A DNA stretch of 64,000 nt from Streptomyces sp. CB02009 (GCF_001905825.1 NZ_LIVV01000005.1:574594-638593), one strand, 5' to 3'. Counted from the stretch's first letter, positions 40,715 through 49,599 are shown. Made by a program: numbers and translations. Notes: generated by a model from the sequence alone, not told the origin.

Positions 40715-42199
40715 CTACAGCTGGGTGTACGCCCGCTTCTCCAGGCCGTACTTCGAGGCCGTCGGGTTCCACAGCGAGGCCGCCTGCTTCTTGGCGGCGG
40801 TGGCCTCGCCGCTCTTGTTGTTCGCCGCGGCCAGCCGCGGGGTGGAGCGGGCCTTGCCGCCCTTGCAGGCCTTCTTGTCCTTCATCTGGTCGCCCCAGGC
40901 CGCGTAATGGTCGTCCGCCGCCGCCGAGGCCTCCCAGGCCTTGGTGAGCGCGGCCGTCAGGGCCGGGTTGTCCGGGATCTTGTCGACCGACAACGACTGG
41001 AGCTTGGTGACCAGGCTCCGGCGCTGCTCGGCGGCGCCCCGCAGGTCGCTCGCGGCCTTGTCCAGGTTCTTGCACTGCTTGATGGACTCGACCGAGCTGA
41101 TGACCGTGTCACGGCTGTCGCTGCTGGTCGCGAGGAGCTTGCTCAGCTCCTTCGCCTGCGGCTCCGCCGGGTCGGCCGGCTTCTCGGCGGGCTCGGTCGT
41201 CGCCTCGCCCGACGGCGCGGCGGAGCTCTGCGCCACGGTCTGGGGGCCCTTCTCGGGGCTCTTGTCCTCGTCACCGCCGCTGAGCAGCGCGCCGGCCCCG
41301 AGGCCGACGACCGCGCAGCCGACGACGACGGCGGCGATCAGCGCGACCGGGGACTTGCGGCGCGGGGGCTCGGGGTCGGCACCGTCGTCGTAGTAGGCAC
41401 CCTCGTACCCGTACTGCTGCGGGGGCGCCGGCGGCTGGTGGTGCTGCTGGTGCTGCGGCGGCTGGTGCTGCTGGTACGGGGCCGGGGCGGGCTGCTGGTA
41501 CGCCTGCGCGTGCGGCTGCTGCGGCGCCCGCGGCGCCTCCGTACGGAAGAGGTTGTCGAACTCGGCGGGCGGCTGCCGCTCCCCGGGCTCCTGCGCCGGT
41601 ACGGGGGCGATGTACTGGGTCGCGTCGGAGGCGCCCGCGGGCCCCGGGCCCTGCGCCTGGAGCGGCCCGGTGCCCAGGAACTGGGTCTGCGCGCCCCCGC
41701 CCTGCTGCGGCGGCACGGGGGCGATGTGCTGGGTGGCCTGCATGTCCCCGGCCGGCGGCGGATAGCCGTACCCGGGCTGCTGACCGGGCTGCGGCATCCC
41801 GCCGTGCGCCTGGTGCGGGTACCCGTAGCCCTGCTGCTGCCCCGGCGCCTGCGGCATCCCGCCCTGGACCGGGGACACCGGCGGCATCCCGCCAGGCACC
41901 GGGGGTATGTGCTGGGTCGCCTGCATGTCGGCGCCGCCCGGGGCACCCGGCCCCGGGTAGCCGTAGCCGGCCTGCGGCCCGCCCTGCGGGACCGGCGGCA
42001 GGTACTGGGTGGACTGCATGTCGGCACCGCCCGGCGCCGCCTCCGGAGGCAGGGGCTGCGCGGGCGGCAGCGGCTGCCCGCCCTGCGCCGCGCCGGCGGG
42101 ACCCCAGGCGCCACCGTACGGCTGTGCTCCCCCTGAAGCGTTCTGCGCCGGGGGCACCGCCGGGTACTGCGGCTCCGGACCCTGTCCGTTCTGCGTCAC
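40715..42199 (-). CDS. Pro/Gln-rich single-pass membrane protein
   Basis: 494 residues. The N-terminal 280 are disordered Pro/Gln/Gly-rich sequence with repeated DMQATQHIPPVP-type modules (DMQSTQYLPPVP, DMQATQHIPPVP, DMQATQHIAPVP, SDATQYIAPVP) and HQPP runs. A hydrophobic stretch, SPVALIAAVVVGCAVVGLGAGALL, forms one membrane helix near residue 290. The C-terminal part is extracellular or periplasmic and includes a Glu/Ala/Pro linker and a helical domain (SKLLATSSDSRDTVISSVESIKQCKNLDKAASDLRGAAEQRRSLVTKL) with two Cys. The type is common in Streptomyces. The repeated Thr-x-x-(Ile/Leu) motifs suggest phospho-Thr/FHA interactions (see findings). Confidence 0.75.
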   Translation of the reverse strand: MTQNGQGPEPQYPAVPPAQNASGGAQPYGGAWGPAGAAQGGQPLPPAQPLPPEAAPGGADMQSTQYLPPVPQGGPQAGYGYPGPGAPGGADMQATQHIPPVPGGMPPVSPVQGGMPQAPGQQQGYGYPHQAHGGMPQPGQQPGYGYPPPAGDMQATQHIAPVPPQQGGGAQTQFLGTGPLQAQGPGPAGASDATQYIAPVPAQEPGERQPPAEFDNLFRTEAPRAPQQPHAQAYQQPAPAPYQQHQPPQHQQHHQPPAPPQQYGYEGAYYDDGADPEPPRRKSPVALIAAVVVGCAVVGLGAGALLSGGDEDKSPEKGPQTVAQSSAAPSGEATTEPAEKPADPAEPQAKELSKLLATSSDSRDTVISSVESIKQCKNLDKAASDLRGAAEQRRSLVTKLQSLSVDKIPDNPALTAALTKAWEASAAADDHYAAWGDQMKDKKACKGGKARSTPRLAAANNKSGEATAAKKQAASLWNPTASKYGLEKRAYTQL

Positions 42200-42341
42200 C
42201 GGGACTCCTACTGATGGACCTACGGAATCGTCGGCTCACGCTACCGGGTGCGCCCGGGGCTCCGCACACACGTGTGAGCCCGGTTACACAACCTTCGCGA
42301 ACGGCGGCGCTCCCCGCCGGGACCGGCGCGCCCGGCGGACC

Positions 42342-43724
42342 CTAGGCGGCGTGGAGCTCCATGCGCGCCCCGAACTCCCGTACCACCGCCTCTCCCGCGT
42401 ACGGCTCCAGACGCTCCCGCAGGTCCTCCAGGTACTCCGCGCCCCTCGACGACCGCAGCGTGCCCAGCAGTTCGAGCGCGCGCGTGCCCGTGCGGCAGGC
42501 CTGCTCGACCTCGCGCTGCTGGACCTGCGCCGAGGCGAGCAGGGCGAGGCCGATCGCCCGGCGCCGCGCGCGCGTCTCCGGGTGTCCGGCGATCGACTCC
42601 TCCGCCGCCCGCGCCGCGGCCTCCGCCCGCCCCAGGTCGCGGTAGCAGTGGGCCAGTTCGTCCGCCAGGTACGCGTGGTCGAAGTGGGCGATCCACACCG
42701 GGTCGTCGCCCGACTCGGGATCGGCCTGCTCCAGGGCCCGCACGGCACGCCCCGCCGCCGTCTCGAAGGCGCTGAGGTCGCCGAGCAGCGCGTGCCCGCG
42801 GGCCTCGGCCGCGAGGAACATCGACTCCGCGCGCGGCGGCACCTTCCCGCGCGCCCCCTCCTGCGCGGCCCGCGCCAACTGGGCGATCTCCCGGGGGTTT
42901 CCGAGCTGCGCGGCGAGATGGCTCATGGAGGCGGCGAGGACGTAGCCCCCGTAGCCCCGGTCGCCGGCGGCCTGCGCGAGCCGCAGCGCCTGGATGTAGT
43001 ACCGCTGCGCGAGGCCCGGTTCGCCGGTGTCCACCGCCATGTACCCGGCGAGTTCGGTCAGTCGGGCGACCGCCGCGAACAACTGCCGGCCGACGGCCTC
43101 CCGGTACGAGCCGGACAGCATCCCCGACACCACGCTGTTGAGGTAGTGGACGACCACCGGGCGCACGTGCCCGCTGCCGAACCGCCGGTCGAGGTCCACG
43201 AGCGCCGCCGTCATCTCCCGTACGGCCGCCACGTCCGCGACCCCCACGCGCGCCCCCGCCATCCGGGCCACGTGCGTGTCGGGGCCCGTGATCAGCCAGT
43301 CCCGGCTGGGCTCGACCAGCGCGGAGGCCGCGACCGCCGAGCCGGAGAGGAAGTCGCGGCGGCCCACGTCGCTGCGCCACAGCTCGCAGACCTGCTCGAT
43401 CGCGCCGGGCACGGTCGGCGCGAACTGGAGGCCCACCCCGGCCGCCAGGTTCCGGCCGTTGGCCATGCCGACCTCGTCGATCGTGACCGTACGGCCCAGC
43501 TTGCGGCCGAGGGCCTCGGCGATGATTCCCGGTGCCCGCCCGCGCGGCTGCTGCCCGCGCAGCCAGCGCGCCACCGACGTCTTGTCGTACCGCAGGTCGA
43601 GGCCGCGCTCCGCGCCGACCATGTTGACCCTGCGGGCGAGGCCGGCGTTGGAGCAGCCCGCCTCCTGGATGAGCGCCTGGAGCCGTTCGTTGAGCTGACG
43701 CGGAACGAGTGGCCTGGCTGCCAT
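42342..43724 (-). CDS. NsdA-like XRE/TPR transcriptional regulator
   Basis: 460 residues. The ATG at 43724 has an AGGGGGT ribosome-binding site. The N-terminus MAARPLVPRQLNERLQALIQEAG precedes a helix-turn-helix region GCSNAGLARRVNMVGAERGLDLRYDKTSVARWLRGQQPRGRAPGIIAEALG. The rest is helical repeats, tetratricopeptide-like (EPGLAQRYYIQALRLAQAAGDRGYGGYVLAASMSHLAAQLGNPREIAQLAR). The sequence closely resembles NsdA-type negative regulators of sporulation and antibiotic production in Streptomyces; I recognise the family, not which paralogue. It is divergent from the primase-polymerase-like gene. Confidence 0.8.
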   Translation of the reverse strand: MAARPLVPRQLNERLQALIQEAGCSNAGLARRVNMVGAERGLDLRYDKTSVARWLRGQQPRGRAPGIIAEALGRKLGRTVTIDEVGMANGRNLAAGVGLQFAPTVPGAIEQVCELWRSDVGRRDFLSGSAVAASALVEPSRDWLITGPDTHVARMAGARVGVADVAAVREMTAALVDLDRRFGSGHVRPVVVHYLNSVVSGMLSGSYREAVGRQLFAAVARLTELAGYMAVDTGEPGLAQRYYIQALRLAQAAGDRGYGGYVLAASMSHLAAQLGNPREIAQLARAAQEGARGKVPPRAESMFLAAEARGHALLGDLSAFETAAGRAVRALEQADPESGDDPVWIAHFDHAYLADELAHCYRDLGRAEAAARAAEESIAGHPETRARRRAIGLALLASAQVQQREVEQACRTGTRALELLGTLRSSRGAEYLEDLRERLEPYAGEAVVREFGARMELHAA

Positions 43725-43982
43725 GAGTACCCCCTGAGGCCGTGCGGTGATCATCGGAGGTGAGATCACTGCCCGGCGGATATCCGGTCAATGCCGATGT
43801 GAACACGCGAAACCGGACACGTCGGTTGCGATGCCGCCGCCGGCGCCCCCACCCGTCCGTACCCACCCCAGCTCTCCGGGCCCCCGCGCGCCCCCGCCCG
43901 TGCACCGATGCGCCCCGCATGCAGGATCGATGCCTCACCCCGCTCGACACCCTGGCCGTAACCCCAGGTGGCGGGGGAAGTT

Positions 43983-44669
43983 GTGTTCCACGTGGAAGAG
44001 ACCATCGGAGTCACGGAAGCCGCACAGATCCCCCAGCAGCGCGGCGAGCTGCTGCTGGACAGTGCCGTGCGGTACGCGGAAGAGCGGCACTGGGACGTGT
44101 TTCCCGGGACCTGGCTGGAGGCCGTCGAGGGCCGGGAGCGCTGCTCCTGCGGGGCGGAAGCGTGCGCCCTGCCCGGCGCCCACGCGGTCAGGCCCGACTG
44201 GTCGACACAGGCGACCGGCAGCGGGGTCGGAGCCCGGCGCATGTGGTCGAAACAGCCGAAGTCGTCGATCCTGCTGCCGACCGGCCGCACCTTCGACGCG
44301 ATCGAGGTGCCCGAGTCCGCCGGGTTCCTGGCGCTCGCCCGGATGGAGCGGATGGAGCTGACGCTCGGCCCGGTCACCTGCACCCCGGACCGCCGGATGT
44401 TCTTCTTCGTCCTGCCCGGCGCCGCGGCCAAGGTGCCCGACCTCGTCCGCAAGCTCGGCTGGGTCCCGGCCTCCATCGACCTCACCACCCGCGGCGAGGG
44501 CCACTACGTGGCGGCCCCGCCCACCCGCGTCGGCGGCAGCGGCGCGGTCCAGTGGGCCCGGCGCCCCACCCCGGCGAACCGCTGGCTCCCCGACGCCGAG
44601 GAACTGATCAGCGCCCTCGCGTACGCGTGCGGCCGGGAGGCGGCGGAGGCGAGGAGCCGCACGTCTTAA
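43983..44669 (+). CDS. Bifunctional DNA primase/polymerase-like (prim-pol) protein
   Basis: About 228 residues from GTG 43983, with GGGGGAAG upstream; in-frame GTGs at 43968 and 43992 are alternatives. The region AVRYAEERHWDVFPGTWL, the Cys/His loop CSCGAEACALPGAH and the KQPKSSILLPTGRTFDAIEVPE segment are typical of actinobacterial proteins assigned to the bifunctional prim-pol family. The Cys-rich loop may bind zinc. No helicase or plasmid gene is adjacent, so a replication role is not supported; many chromosomal Streptomyces copies have unknown function. It is divergent from the NsdA-like gene. Confidence 0.65.
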   Translation: MFHVEETIGVTEAAQIPQQRGELLLDSAVRYAEERHWDVFPGTWLEAVEGRERCSCGAEACALPGAHAVRPDWSTQATGSGVGARRMWSKQPKSSILLPTGRTFDAIEVPESAGFLALARMERMELTLGPVTCTPDRRMFFFVLPGAAAKVPDLVRKLGWVPASIDLTTRGEGHYVAAPPTRVGGSGAVQWARRPTPANRWLPDAEELISALAYACGREAAEARSRTS

Positions 44670-44744
44670 CCCCTGGGTCCCCGCGGGCCCCGCCCTTAGG
44701 GTGGGCCCGTAAGACACACGGGGACGACGAGGGGCAGACAGACC

Positions 44745-44760
44745 ATGCCTGACCAGGCAT
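44745..44760 (+). other. Inverted repeat over the ABC ATPase start codon
   Basis: ATGCCTGACCAGGCAT: arms ATGCCTG and CAGGCAT (7 bp minus two central bases). The start codon sits in the stem, so folding could mask the first codons of the mRNA. Confidence 0.35.
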
Positions 44761-45707
44761 TTGACGGAGCGTTCGACACGGCGGGCGCCGCACCGGGGGA
44801 CGGTGCGGTGCCCGCCGTGCGCATCGAGGGCCTCTGGAAGCGATTCGGCCAGCAGATCGCGGTGAACGGCATCGACCTGGTGCTGCCCGCGGGCAAGTTC
44901 ATCGGGCTCGTGGGCCCCAACGGCGCCGGCAAGACCACCACCCTCTCGATGATCACCGGCCTGCTCCGCCCGGACCAGGGACGCATCCAGGTCGCCGGGC
45001 ACGACGTATGGGCCGACCCCGAGTCGGTCGCCCAGGTCAAGGCGCGGATCGGCATCCTGCCCGAGGGCCTGCGGCTCTTCGAGCGGCTGTCCGGCCGCGA
45101 ACTCCTCGCGTACAGCGGCCGGCTGCGCGGGCTGCCCGGCGCCGAGGTCGACAAGCGGGCCGCGCAGCTCCTCGACGTCCTCGACCTCACCGGCTCGCAG
45201 AACAAGCTGGTCGTCGACTACTCGACCGGCATGCGGAAGAAGATCGGGCTCGCGGCGGCGCTCCTCCACAACCCCGAGGTGCTCTTCCTCGACGAGCCCT
45301 TCGAGGGCGTCGACCCGGTCTCGGCGCAGACCATCCGCGGCGTCCTGGAGCGGTACACCTCCTCCGGCGCCACCGTCGTCTTCTCCAGCCACGTGATGGA
45401 GCTCGTCGAGTCGCTCTGCGACTGGGTCGCCGTGATGGCGGCCGGCCGGATCCGCGCCCAGGGCACGCTCGCGGAGGTGCGGGGCGACGCACCGTCGCTG
45501 CAGGCGGCGTTCCTGGAGCTCGTCGGCGCGAACGGGCGCGAGGCGGCGGGCGACTCCCTGGACTGGCTGGGCGGCGGGGCGGGGGCTGCCGGCGGGTCTG
45601 GCGGCGCCGGCGGGTCTGGCGGCACCGGCGCTCCGGGTGGTTCCGGTGCCTCGGATGCCTCGGAGGCTTCGGGTGGCTCCGGTGTTACGGGTGAGGCACA
45701 GCGATGA
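44745..45707 (+). CDS. ABC transporter ATP-binding protein
   Basis: 320 residues. Motifs: Walker A GPNGAGKTTTLSM, signature YSTGMRKKIGLAAAL, Walker B VLFLDEPFEGVDP, and a switch His in VVFSSHVMELVESL. The N-terminus is a short lead-in; the C-terminal 45 residues are Gly/Ser/Ala-rich (GGSGGAGGSGGTG runs), longer than usual. The stop overlaps the permease ATG by 4 bases (ATGA), so subunits are translated together. The ATG itself is part of an inverted repeat (44745-44760). The transported substrate is unknown. It belongs to the ABC-2-type exporter ATPase group. Confidence 0.9.
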   Translation: MPDQAFDGAFDTAGAAPGDGAVPAVRIEGLWKRFGQQIAVNGIDLVLPAGKFIGLVGPNGAGKTTTLSMITGLLRPDQGRIQVAGHDVWADPESVAQVKARIGILPEGLRLFERLSGRELLAYSGRLRGLPGAEVDKRAAQLLDVLDLTGSQNKLVVDYSTGMRKKIGLAAALLHNPEVLFLDEPFEGVDPVSAQTIRGVLERYTSSGATVVFSSHVMELVESLCDWVAVMAAGRIRAQGTLAEVRGDAPSLQAAFLELVGANGREAAGDSLDWLGGGAGAAGGSGGAGGSGGTGAPGGSGASDASEASGGSGVTGEAQR

Positions 45708-47359
45708 GTGCCTTCCCGACCACGGCCGCCGATGAGACCGCAGCCCCGGCCGCCGGCTCCGTCCCCTCCCTCACCTCCGTGTTCGTCCGGCTCAAGCTGA
45801 GCCTGCTGCGCAACGGGCTGCGGCAGTCGGGCGGGCGGACGGCCGCGTACATCCTGTCCATCGTCTTCGGCGCGATCCTCGCCGCGGCCCTCCTGCTGGC
45901 CTTCGTCCTGCTGCGGGGCAACGCCGACGCCGCCAGCGTCGCGATCCTGCTCTCGGGGGCGCTCGCGCTCTCCTGGGCGGTGATGCCGCTGTTCATCCCC
46001 AGCGGTGACGAGACCCTCGACCCGTCGCGGCTCGTCATGCTGCCGCTGCTGCCGCGGCCGCTGATCCGCGCGCTGCTCGTGGCCTCCCTCGTGGGTGTCG
46101 GCCCCGTCCTCACCCTCGTCCTGGCCCTGGGCGCCGCGCTGTCCGTCGCCCACGGCGCGGGCGGCACCGTGCTCGCCGTCCTCGCCGTACCGCTGACGGC
46201 CGTGACGTGCGTGGCGCTGTCCCGGGCCGTGGCCGCCGCCAACATCCGGCTCCTCACCTCCCGCAAGGGCCGGGACCTGGCCCTGCTCAGCGGCCTGCTC
46301 ATCGCCGTCGGCATGCAGGTCGTGAACTTCGGCGCCCAGCGCCTCGGCGAGGCCGGCGGTCTGGAGTCGCTCGAACCCGCGACGGCCGTCGTCGGCTGGC
46401 TGCCGCCCGCCGCCGCGATCGCCGCGGTCGACTCCGCGAGCCAGGGCGACTACGCCGTGGCGGCGGTCCGGCTGCTGCTCACGGCGGTCGCGCTCGCGGC
46501 GCTCCTGTACTGGTGGCAGCGGAGCCTCGTACGGCTGATGGTCGAGCCCGACGGCTCCACGATCGGCGCCGCCTCCGACACGGGCGGCCGTGACAAGGCC
46601 GACGGCACGGGGCTGCTCGCCCGGATCCTGCCGGACGGGCGCACGGGCGCGGTCATGGAGCGCAGCCTGCGCTATCTGTGGCGCGACCCGAAGACGAAGG
46701 CCGGGGCCGTGACCTCGCTCGCGCTCGGCCTGATCGTCCCGCTCGTCAACGCCCTGCAGGGCACGGGCTCGATCTACTGGGCGTGCTTCGCCTCCGGCAT
46801 GCTCGGCATGCTGATGTACAACCAGTTCGGACAGGACACCTCGGCGTTCTGGATGGTCGCCCAGACCATCTCGACGACGGCCGACGCGTACGCCGAACTC
46901 AAGGCGCGGGCCCTGGCCCTGCTCATGGTCACCCTGCCGTACGCGGTCTTCGTCACGGTCCTCACGGTCGCCGTCCTCGGCGACTGGGAGCGGCTCCCGG
47001 ACGCCGTCGGCCTGGCGCTCGGCCTGCTCGGCGCGATGCTGGCGACGGGCTCGGTGGTCTCGGCCGTCTTCCCGTACTCGATCCCGCAGGACAGCGGTTA
47101 CAAGAACGTGGCTCCGGGGCAGGGCGCCCTGGCCTGGATCTCGATCCTCGGCGGCATGCTGACGGCCCCGGTGCTGTGCGCGCCGCTGATCGGCGCGACG
47201 ATCTACCTCCACGTCTCCGACCAGGAGTCCCTGCTGTGGCTGCTGTTCCCGGCCGGCACCCTCTACGGCGCGCTCCTGGTGTGGGTGGGCCTGAAGGTGG
47301 CGGCACCGCGGACGGTGCGGCGGCTGCCGGAGATCCTGGCGGCGGTCAGCAAGGGATAG
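45704..47359 (+). CDS. ABC-2-type transporter permease
   Basis: 551 residues with roughly 12 hydrophobic segments, for example YILSIVFGAILAAALLLAFVLL, LIRALLVASLVGVGPVLTLVLALG, LALLSGLLIAVGMQVV, AVTSLALGLIVPLVNAL and LAWISILGGMLTAPVLCAPLIG. It forms the membrane half of the exporter with the ATPase just upstream; one homodimer or a fused two-half permease is possible because of the size. It is followed by a strong bidirectional terminator and a convergent AhpD-like gene. Confidence 0.85.
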   Translation: MSAFPTTAADETAAPAAGSVPSLTSVFVRLKLSLLRNGLRQSGGRTAAYILSIVFGAILAAALLLAFVLLRGNADAASVAILLSGALALSWAVMPLFIPSGDETLDPSRLVMLPLLPRPLIRALLVASLVGVGPVLTLVLALGAALSVAHGAGGTVLAVLAVPLTAVTCVALSRAVAAANIRLLTSRKGRDLALLSGLLIAVGMQVVNFGAQRLGEAGGLESLEPATAVVGWLPPAAAIAAVDSASQGDYAVAAVRLLLTAVALAALLYWWQRSLVRLMVEPDGSTIGAASDTGGRDKADGTGLLARILPDGRTGAVMERSLRYLWRDPKTKAGAVTSLALGLIVPLVNALQGTGSIYWACFASGMLGMLMYNQFGQDTSAFWMVAQTISTTADAYAELKARALALLMVTLPYAVFVTVLTVAVLGDWERLPDAVGLALGLLGAMLATGSVVSAVFPYSIPQDSGYKNVAPGQGALAWISILGGMLTAPVLCAPLIGATIYLHVSDQESLLWLLFPAGTLYGALLVWVGLKVAAPRTVRRLPEILAAVSKG

Positions 47360-47386
47360 CCACCGCGTCCCTCCCGACGCGTACGG

Positions 47387-47421
47387 CGACGGCCCGCCCG
47401 GACCATCCGGGCGGGCCGTCG
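47387..47421. terminator. Bidirectional terminator
   Basis: CGACGGCCCGCCCGG and CCGGGCGGGCCGTCG form a perfect 15-bp stem with a 5-base loop between the convergent permease and AhpD-like genes. Confidence 0.85.
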
Positions 47422-47442
47422 GCGTTCGTCGGTGCTCGTCCG

Positions 47443-47916
47443 TCACGCGTGCCGGCCGGGCCGGTAGTCGCCGGCGGGCTGACGGGTGATGGCGTTGCCG
47501 CGGTTGAAGGCGTTGATGAGGGCGATCTGGGTCACCAGGACGGCGAGCTGCTCGTCGTCGAAGTGCTTGACGGCCTCGGCCCAGGCCTCGTCCGTGACCC
47601 CGGCCCCGTCGGCGAGGCGGGTGCCCTGCTCCGTCAGCTCCAGGGCGGCGCGCTCCGCGTCGGTGAAGACGGTGGCCTCGCGCCAGGCGGCGACCATGTG
47701 GAGCCGTACCGAGGTCTCCCCGGCAGCGGCGGCGTCCTTGGTGTGCATGTCGAGACAGGCTCCGCAGCCGTTGATCTGGCTGGCGCGGATCTTGACGAGC
47801 TCCTGGGTGGCGGCGGGCAGCGACGAGCCCTCGGCGATCGCCTGGTTCGCCGCGATGACGTGCTTCCAGGCCTTGACGGCGACCGGGCTGCCGAACATGT
47901 TCAGACGCGCACTCAT
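47443..47916 (-). CDS. Carboxymuconolactone decarboxylase/AhpD-like protein
   Basis: 157 residues. The AhpD core motif is present: LVKIRASQINGCGACLDMHTKDAAAAGE, with CxxC and the downstream His. AhpD-type proteins reduce peroxides, coupled to lipoamide or thiols; many relatives in Streptomyces belong to the ECF41 regulon. A matching ECF41-type promoter is found upstream (47956-47983). Start ATG at 47916 has GGAGGAGCTCG. A relative at 52930 has lost the CxxC. Confidence 0.85.
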   Translation of the reverse strand: MSARLNMFGSPVAVKAWKHVIAANQAIAEGSSLPAATQELVKIRASQINGCGACLDMHTKDAAAAGETSVRLHMVAAWREATVFTDAERAALELTEQGTRLADGAGVTDEAWAEAVKHFDDEQLAVLVTQIALINAFNRGNAITRQPAGDYRPGRHA

Positions 47917-47955
47917 GACGAGCTCCTCCGTGCTGGTGGGTGACTACACCCCCTG

Positions 47956-47983
47956 GACGGAACGGGCCCGCCGGGATGTGACA
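47956..47983 (-). promoter_or_regulatory. ECF41-type promoter
   Basis: On the minus strand TGTCACA (47983-47977), a 17-base spacer and CGTC (47959-47956) lie 39 bases before the AhpD-like start at 47916. ECF41 sigma factors recognise TGTCACA-N16/17-CGTC. The TGTCACA also lies inside an 8-bp-arm palindrome (CCGGGATG TGA CATCCCGG). Confidence 0.6.
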
Positions 47984-48014
47984 TCCCGGAAGGTGACGTA
48001 GGTCTCGCGGCGGC

Positions 48015-48614
48015 TCACGGGCGGTACGAGGCGACCAGGCGGGCCAGGTGGCGGCCCGCCAGTTCCAGGGGGGTCGCGCTGCGGGCGACCTGGGCCGCCA
48101 GTTCCGCGCCCTCCAGCGTGGCGATCACCGTGTGCGCCAGCTCCTCCGCGTCCGTCTCCGGGAAGCCCGACGCGGCCAGCTTCCGGGCGACCACCGCCCG
48201 CCAGCGGGCGAAGGCCTCGGCCGCCGCCTCCTGGACGCCGGGCGCGCTGTGCGCCGTACCGACGACGGTGGACGTGACCGGGCAGCCGTCGAGCCAGTCC
48301 GAGTCGCGCAGCCCCTCGACGAGGGAGGCGGTGAGCGCGACGAGCGCCTTCTCGGGCTCCGGTTCCGCGTCCAGCGCCTCGGTGAGGAGTTCGGCGAACT
48401 CCTCGTCGCCGAGCCTGACCGCCGCGGTGCCGAGCTCCTGCTTGCCGCCGGGGAAGAAGTGGTACACGGAGCCGAGGGTCGCCCCGGCCTCGACGGAGAT
48501 CTGCTTGATGCCGGTGCCCTCGTAGCCCTGGCGCTGCATCAGGCGTGAGGTCGTGCGGACGATCCGCTCGCGGGTTCCGGCGGTCTCGGGATCGTGCGGG
48601 GCCTTGGTCTTCAC
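48015..48614 (-). CDS. TetR-family transcriptional repressor
   Basis: 199 residues. The N-terminal helix-turn-helix is TRERIVRTTSRLMQRQGYEGTGIKQISVEAGATLGSVYHFFPGGKQEL. The C-terminal domain is the LmrA/YxaF-like type (TSLVEGLRDSDWLDGCPVTSTVV). It is divergent from an imine-reductase-like gene. Two 18-bp palindromes (48632-48649, 48673-48690) between the starts are its likely operators, so it probably represses both genes. Ligand unknown. Confidence 0.87.
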   Translation of the reverse strand: MKTKAPHDPETAGTRERIVRTTSRLMQRQGYEGTGIKQISVEAGATLGSVYHFFPGGKQELGTAAVRLGDEEFAELLTEALDAEPEPEKALVALTASLVEGLRDSDWLDGCPVTSTVVGTAHSAPGVQEAAAEAFARWRAVVARKLAASGFPETDAEELAHTVIATLEGAELAAQVARSATPLELAGRHLARLVASYRP

Positions 48615-48631
48615 GTCACCAGGGTACCGAA

Positions 48632-48690
48632 CTAGAGCGATCGTTCTAGCCCTGTGCTACGTTCCTCTCTAGATAGAGCGTTCGTTCTAG
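48632..48690. promoter_or_regulatory. Pair of TetR-type operators
   Basis: CTAGAGCGATCGTTCTAG (48632-48649) and ATAGAGCGTTCGTTCTAG (48673-48690) share the arms (T)AGAGCGnTCGTTCTA. They lie 41 bp apart in the gap between the TetR start (48614) and the reductase start (48709), typical of autorepression. Confidence 0.75.
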
Positions 48691-48708
48691 TGACTCGGGG
48701 AGAACTCT

Positions 48709-49599
48709 GTGAACACGTCCGCCACGCACCACCCGTCCGCGTCCGTGACCGTCGTCGGCCTCGGCCCCATGGGCCGCGCCATGGCCGGCGCCTACCTCGA
48801 CGCCGGCTACCGCGTCACCGTCTGGAACCGCACCGCGAGCCGCGCCGACGACCTGGTCGCCCGGGGCGCCGTCCTCGCCGCCACCGTCGAGGAGGCCCTG
48901 CGGGCCAACGAAGCGGTGGTGCTGAGCCTCACCGACTACGCCGCCATGTACGCGATCCTCGAACCCGCCGCCGCCGCGCTGGAGGGGCGCGTCCTGGTCA
49001 ACCTCAGCTCGGACACCCCGGAAGAGGCCCGCAAGGGCGCCGCCTGGGCGGCGAAGCACGGGGCGCGGCACCTCACCGGCGGGGTCCAGACACCGCCGTC
49101 CGGCATCGGTGCGCCGGAGTCCAGCACGTACTACAGCGGCCCCCGCGACCTCTTCGAGGAGTACGAGGGCCTCCTGAAGGTGCTGACGGACACCGATTAC
49201 CGGGGCGAGGACCCGGGGCTGGCCGCGCTCTACTACCAGCTCCAGATGGACCTCTTCTGGACCGCCCTGACCGCCTGGCTGCACATGGCGGCGGTGGCGG
49301 ACGCGAACGGCATCGCGCTCTCCGAGATCAAGCCGTACGCGAGCCGGACGCTGACCGGGATGGACCAGTTCCTCGACTTCTACACGCCGCGGATCGAGGC
49401 CGGCGACCACGGGGGCGACGTCGACCGGATCTCGATGGCCGTGGCCAGCCTCGACCACGTCGTCCACACGACCCGGGACTCGGGCGTGGACCCGGCACTG
49501 CCGGCCGCCGTCCTGGAGGCGTTCCGGCGGGCGGCGTCCGCGGGCTACCAGGACGACAGCCTGACCCGGCTGTTCGAGGTGTTCGGCCGACGGCCCTGA
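48709..49599 (+). CDS. NAD(P)-dependent imine-reductase/6-phosphogluconate-dehydrogenase-like enzyme
   Basis: 296 residues, GTG start. The N-terminal Rossmann motif VTVVGLGPMGRAMAGAYLDAGYRVTVWNRTASRA is typical of beta-hydroxyacid dehydrogenases. The catalytic Lys of hydroxyacid dehydrogenases is not seen; instead GVQTPPSGIGAPESSTYYSG and a helical C-terminal dimer domain (QLQMDLFWTALTAWLHMAAVADANGIALSEI) resemble imine reductases. Such enzymes reduce cyclic imines with NADPH. It lies under the operators of the divergent TetR gene, implying induction by a small molecule. Substrate unknown. Confidence 0.82.
   Translation: MNTSATHHPSASVTVVGLGPMGRAMAGAYLDAGYRVTVWNRTASRADDLVARGAVLAATVEEALRANEAVVLSLTDYAAMYAILEPAAAALEGRVLVNLSSDTPEEARKGAAWAAKHGARHLTGGVQTPPSGIGAPESSTYYSGPRDLFEEYEGLLKVLTDTDYRGEDPGLAALYYQLQMDLFWTALTAWLHMAAVADANGIALSEIKPYASRTLTGMDQFLDFYTPRIEAGDHGGDVDRISMAVASLDHVVHTTRDSGVDPALPAAVLEAFRRAASAGYQDDSLTRLFEVFGRRP

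Noticed and set aside
43983..44669. Prim-pol-like gene as sign of a plasmid or phage
   Set aside because: No integrase, repeats at att-type sites, helicase or tRNA nearby; such genes are common on Streptomyces chromosomes.
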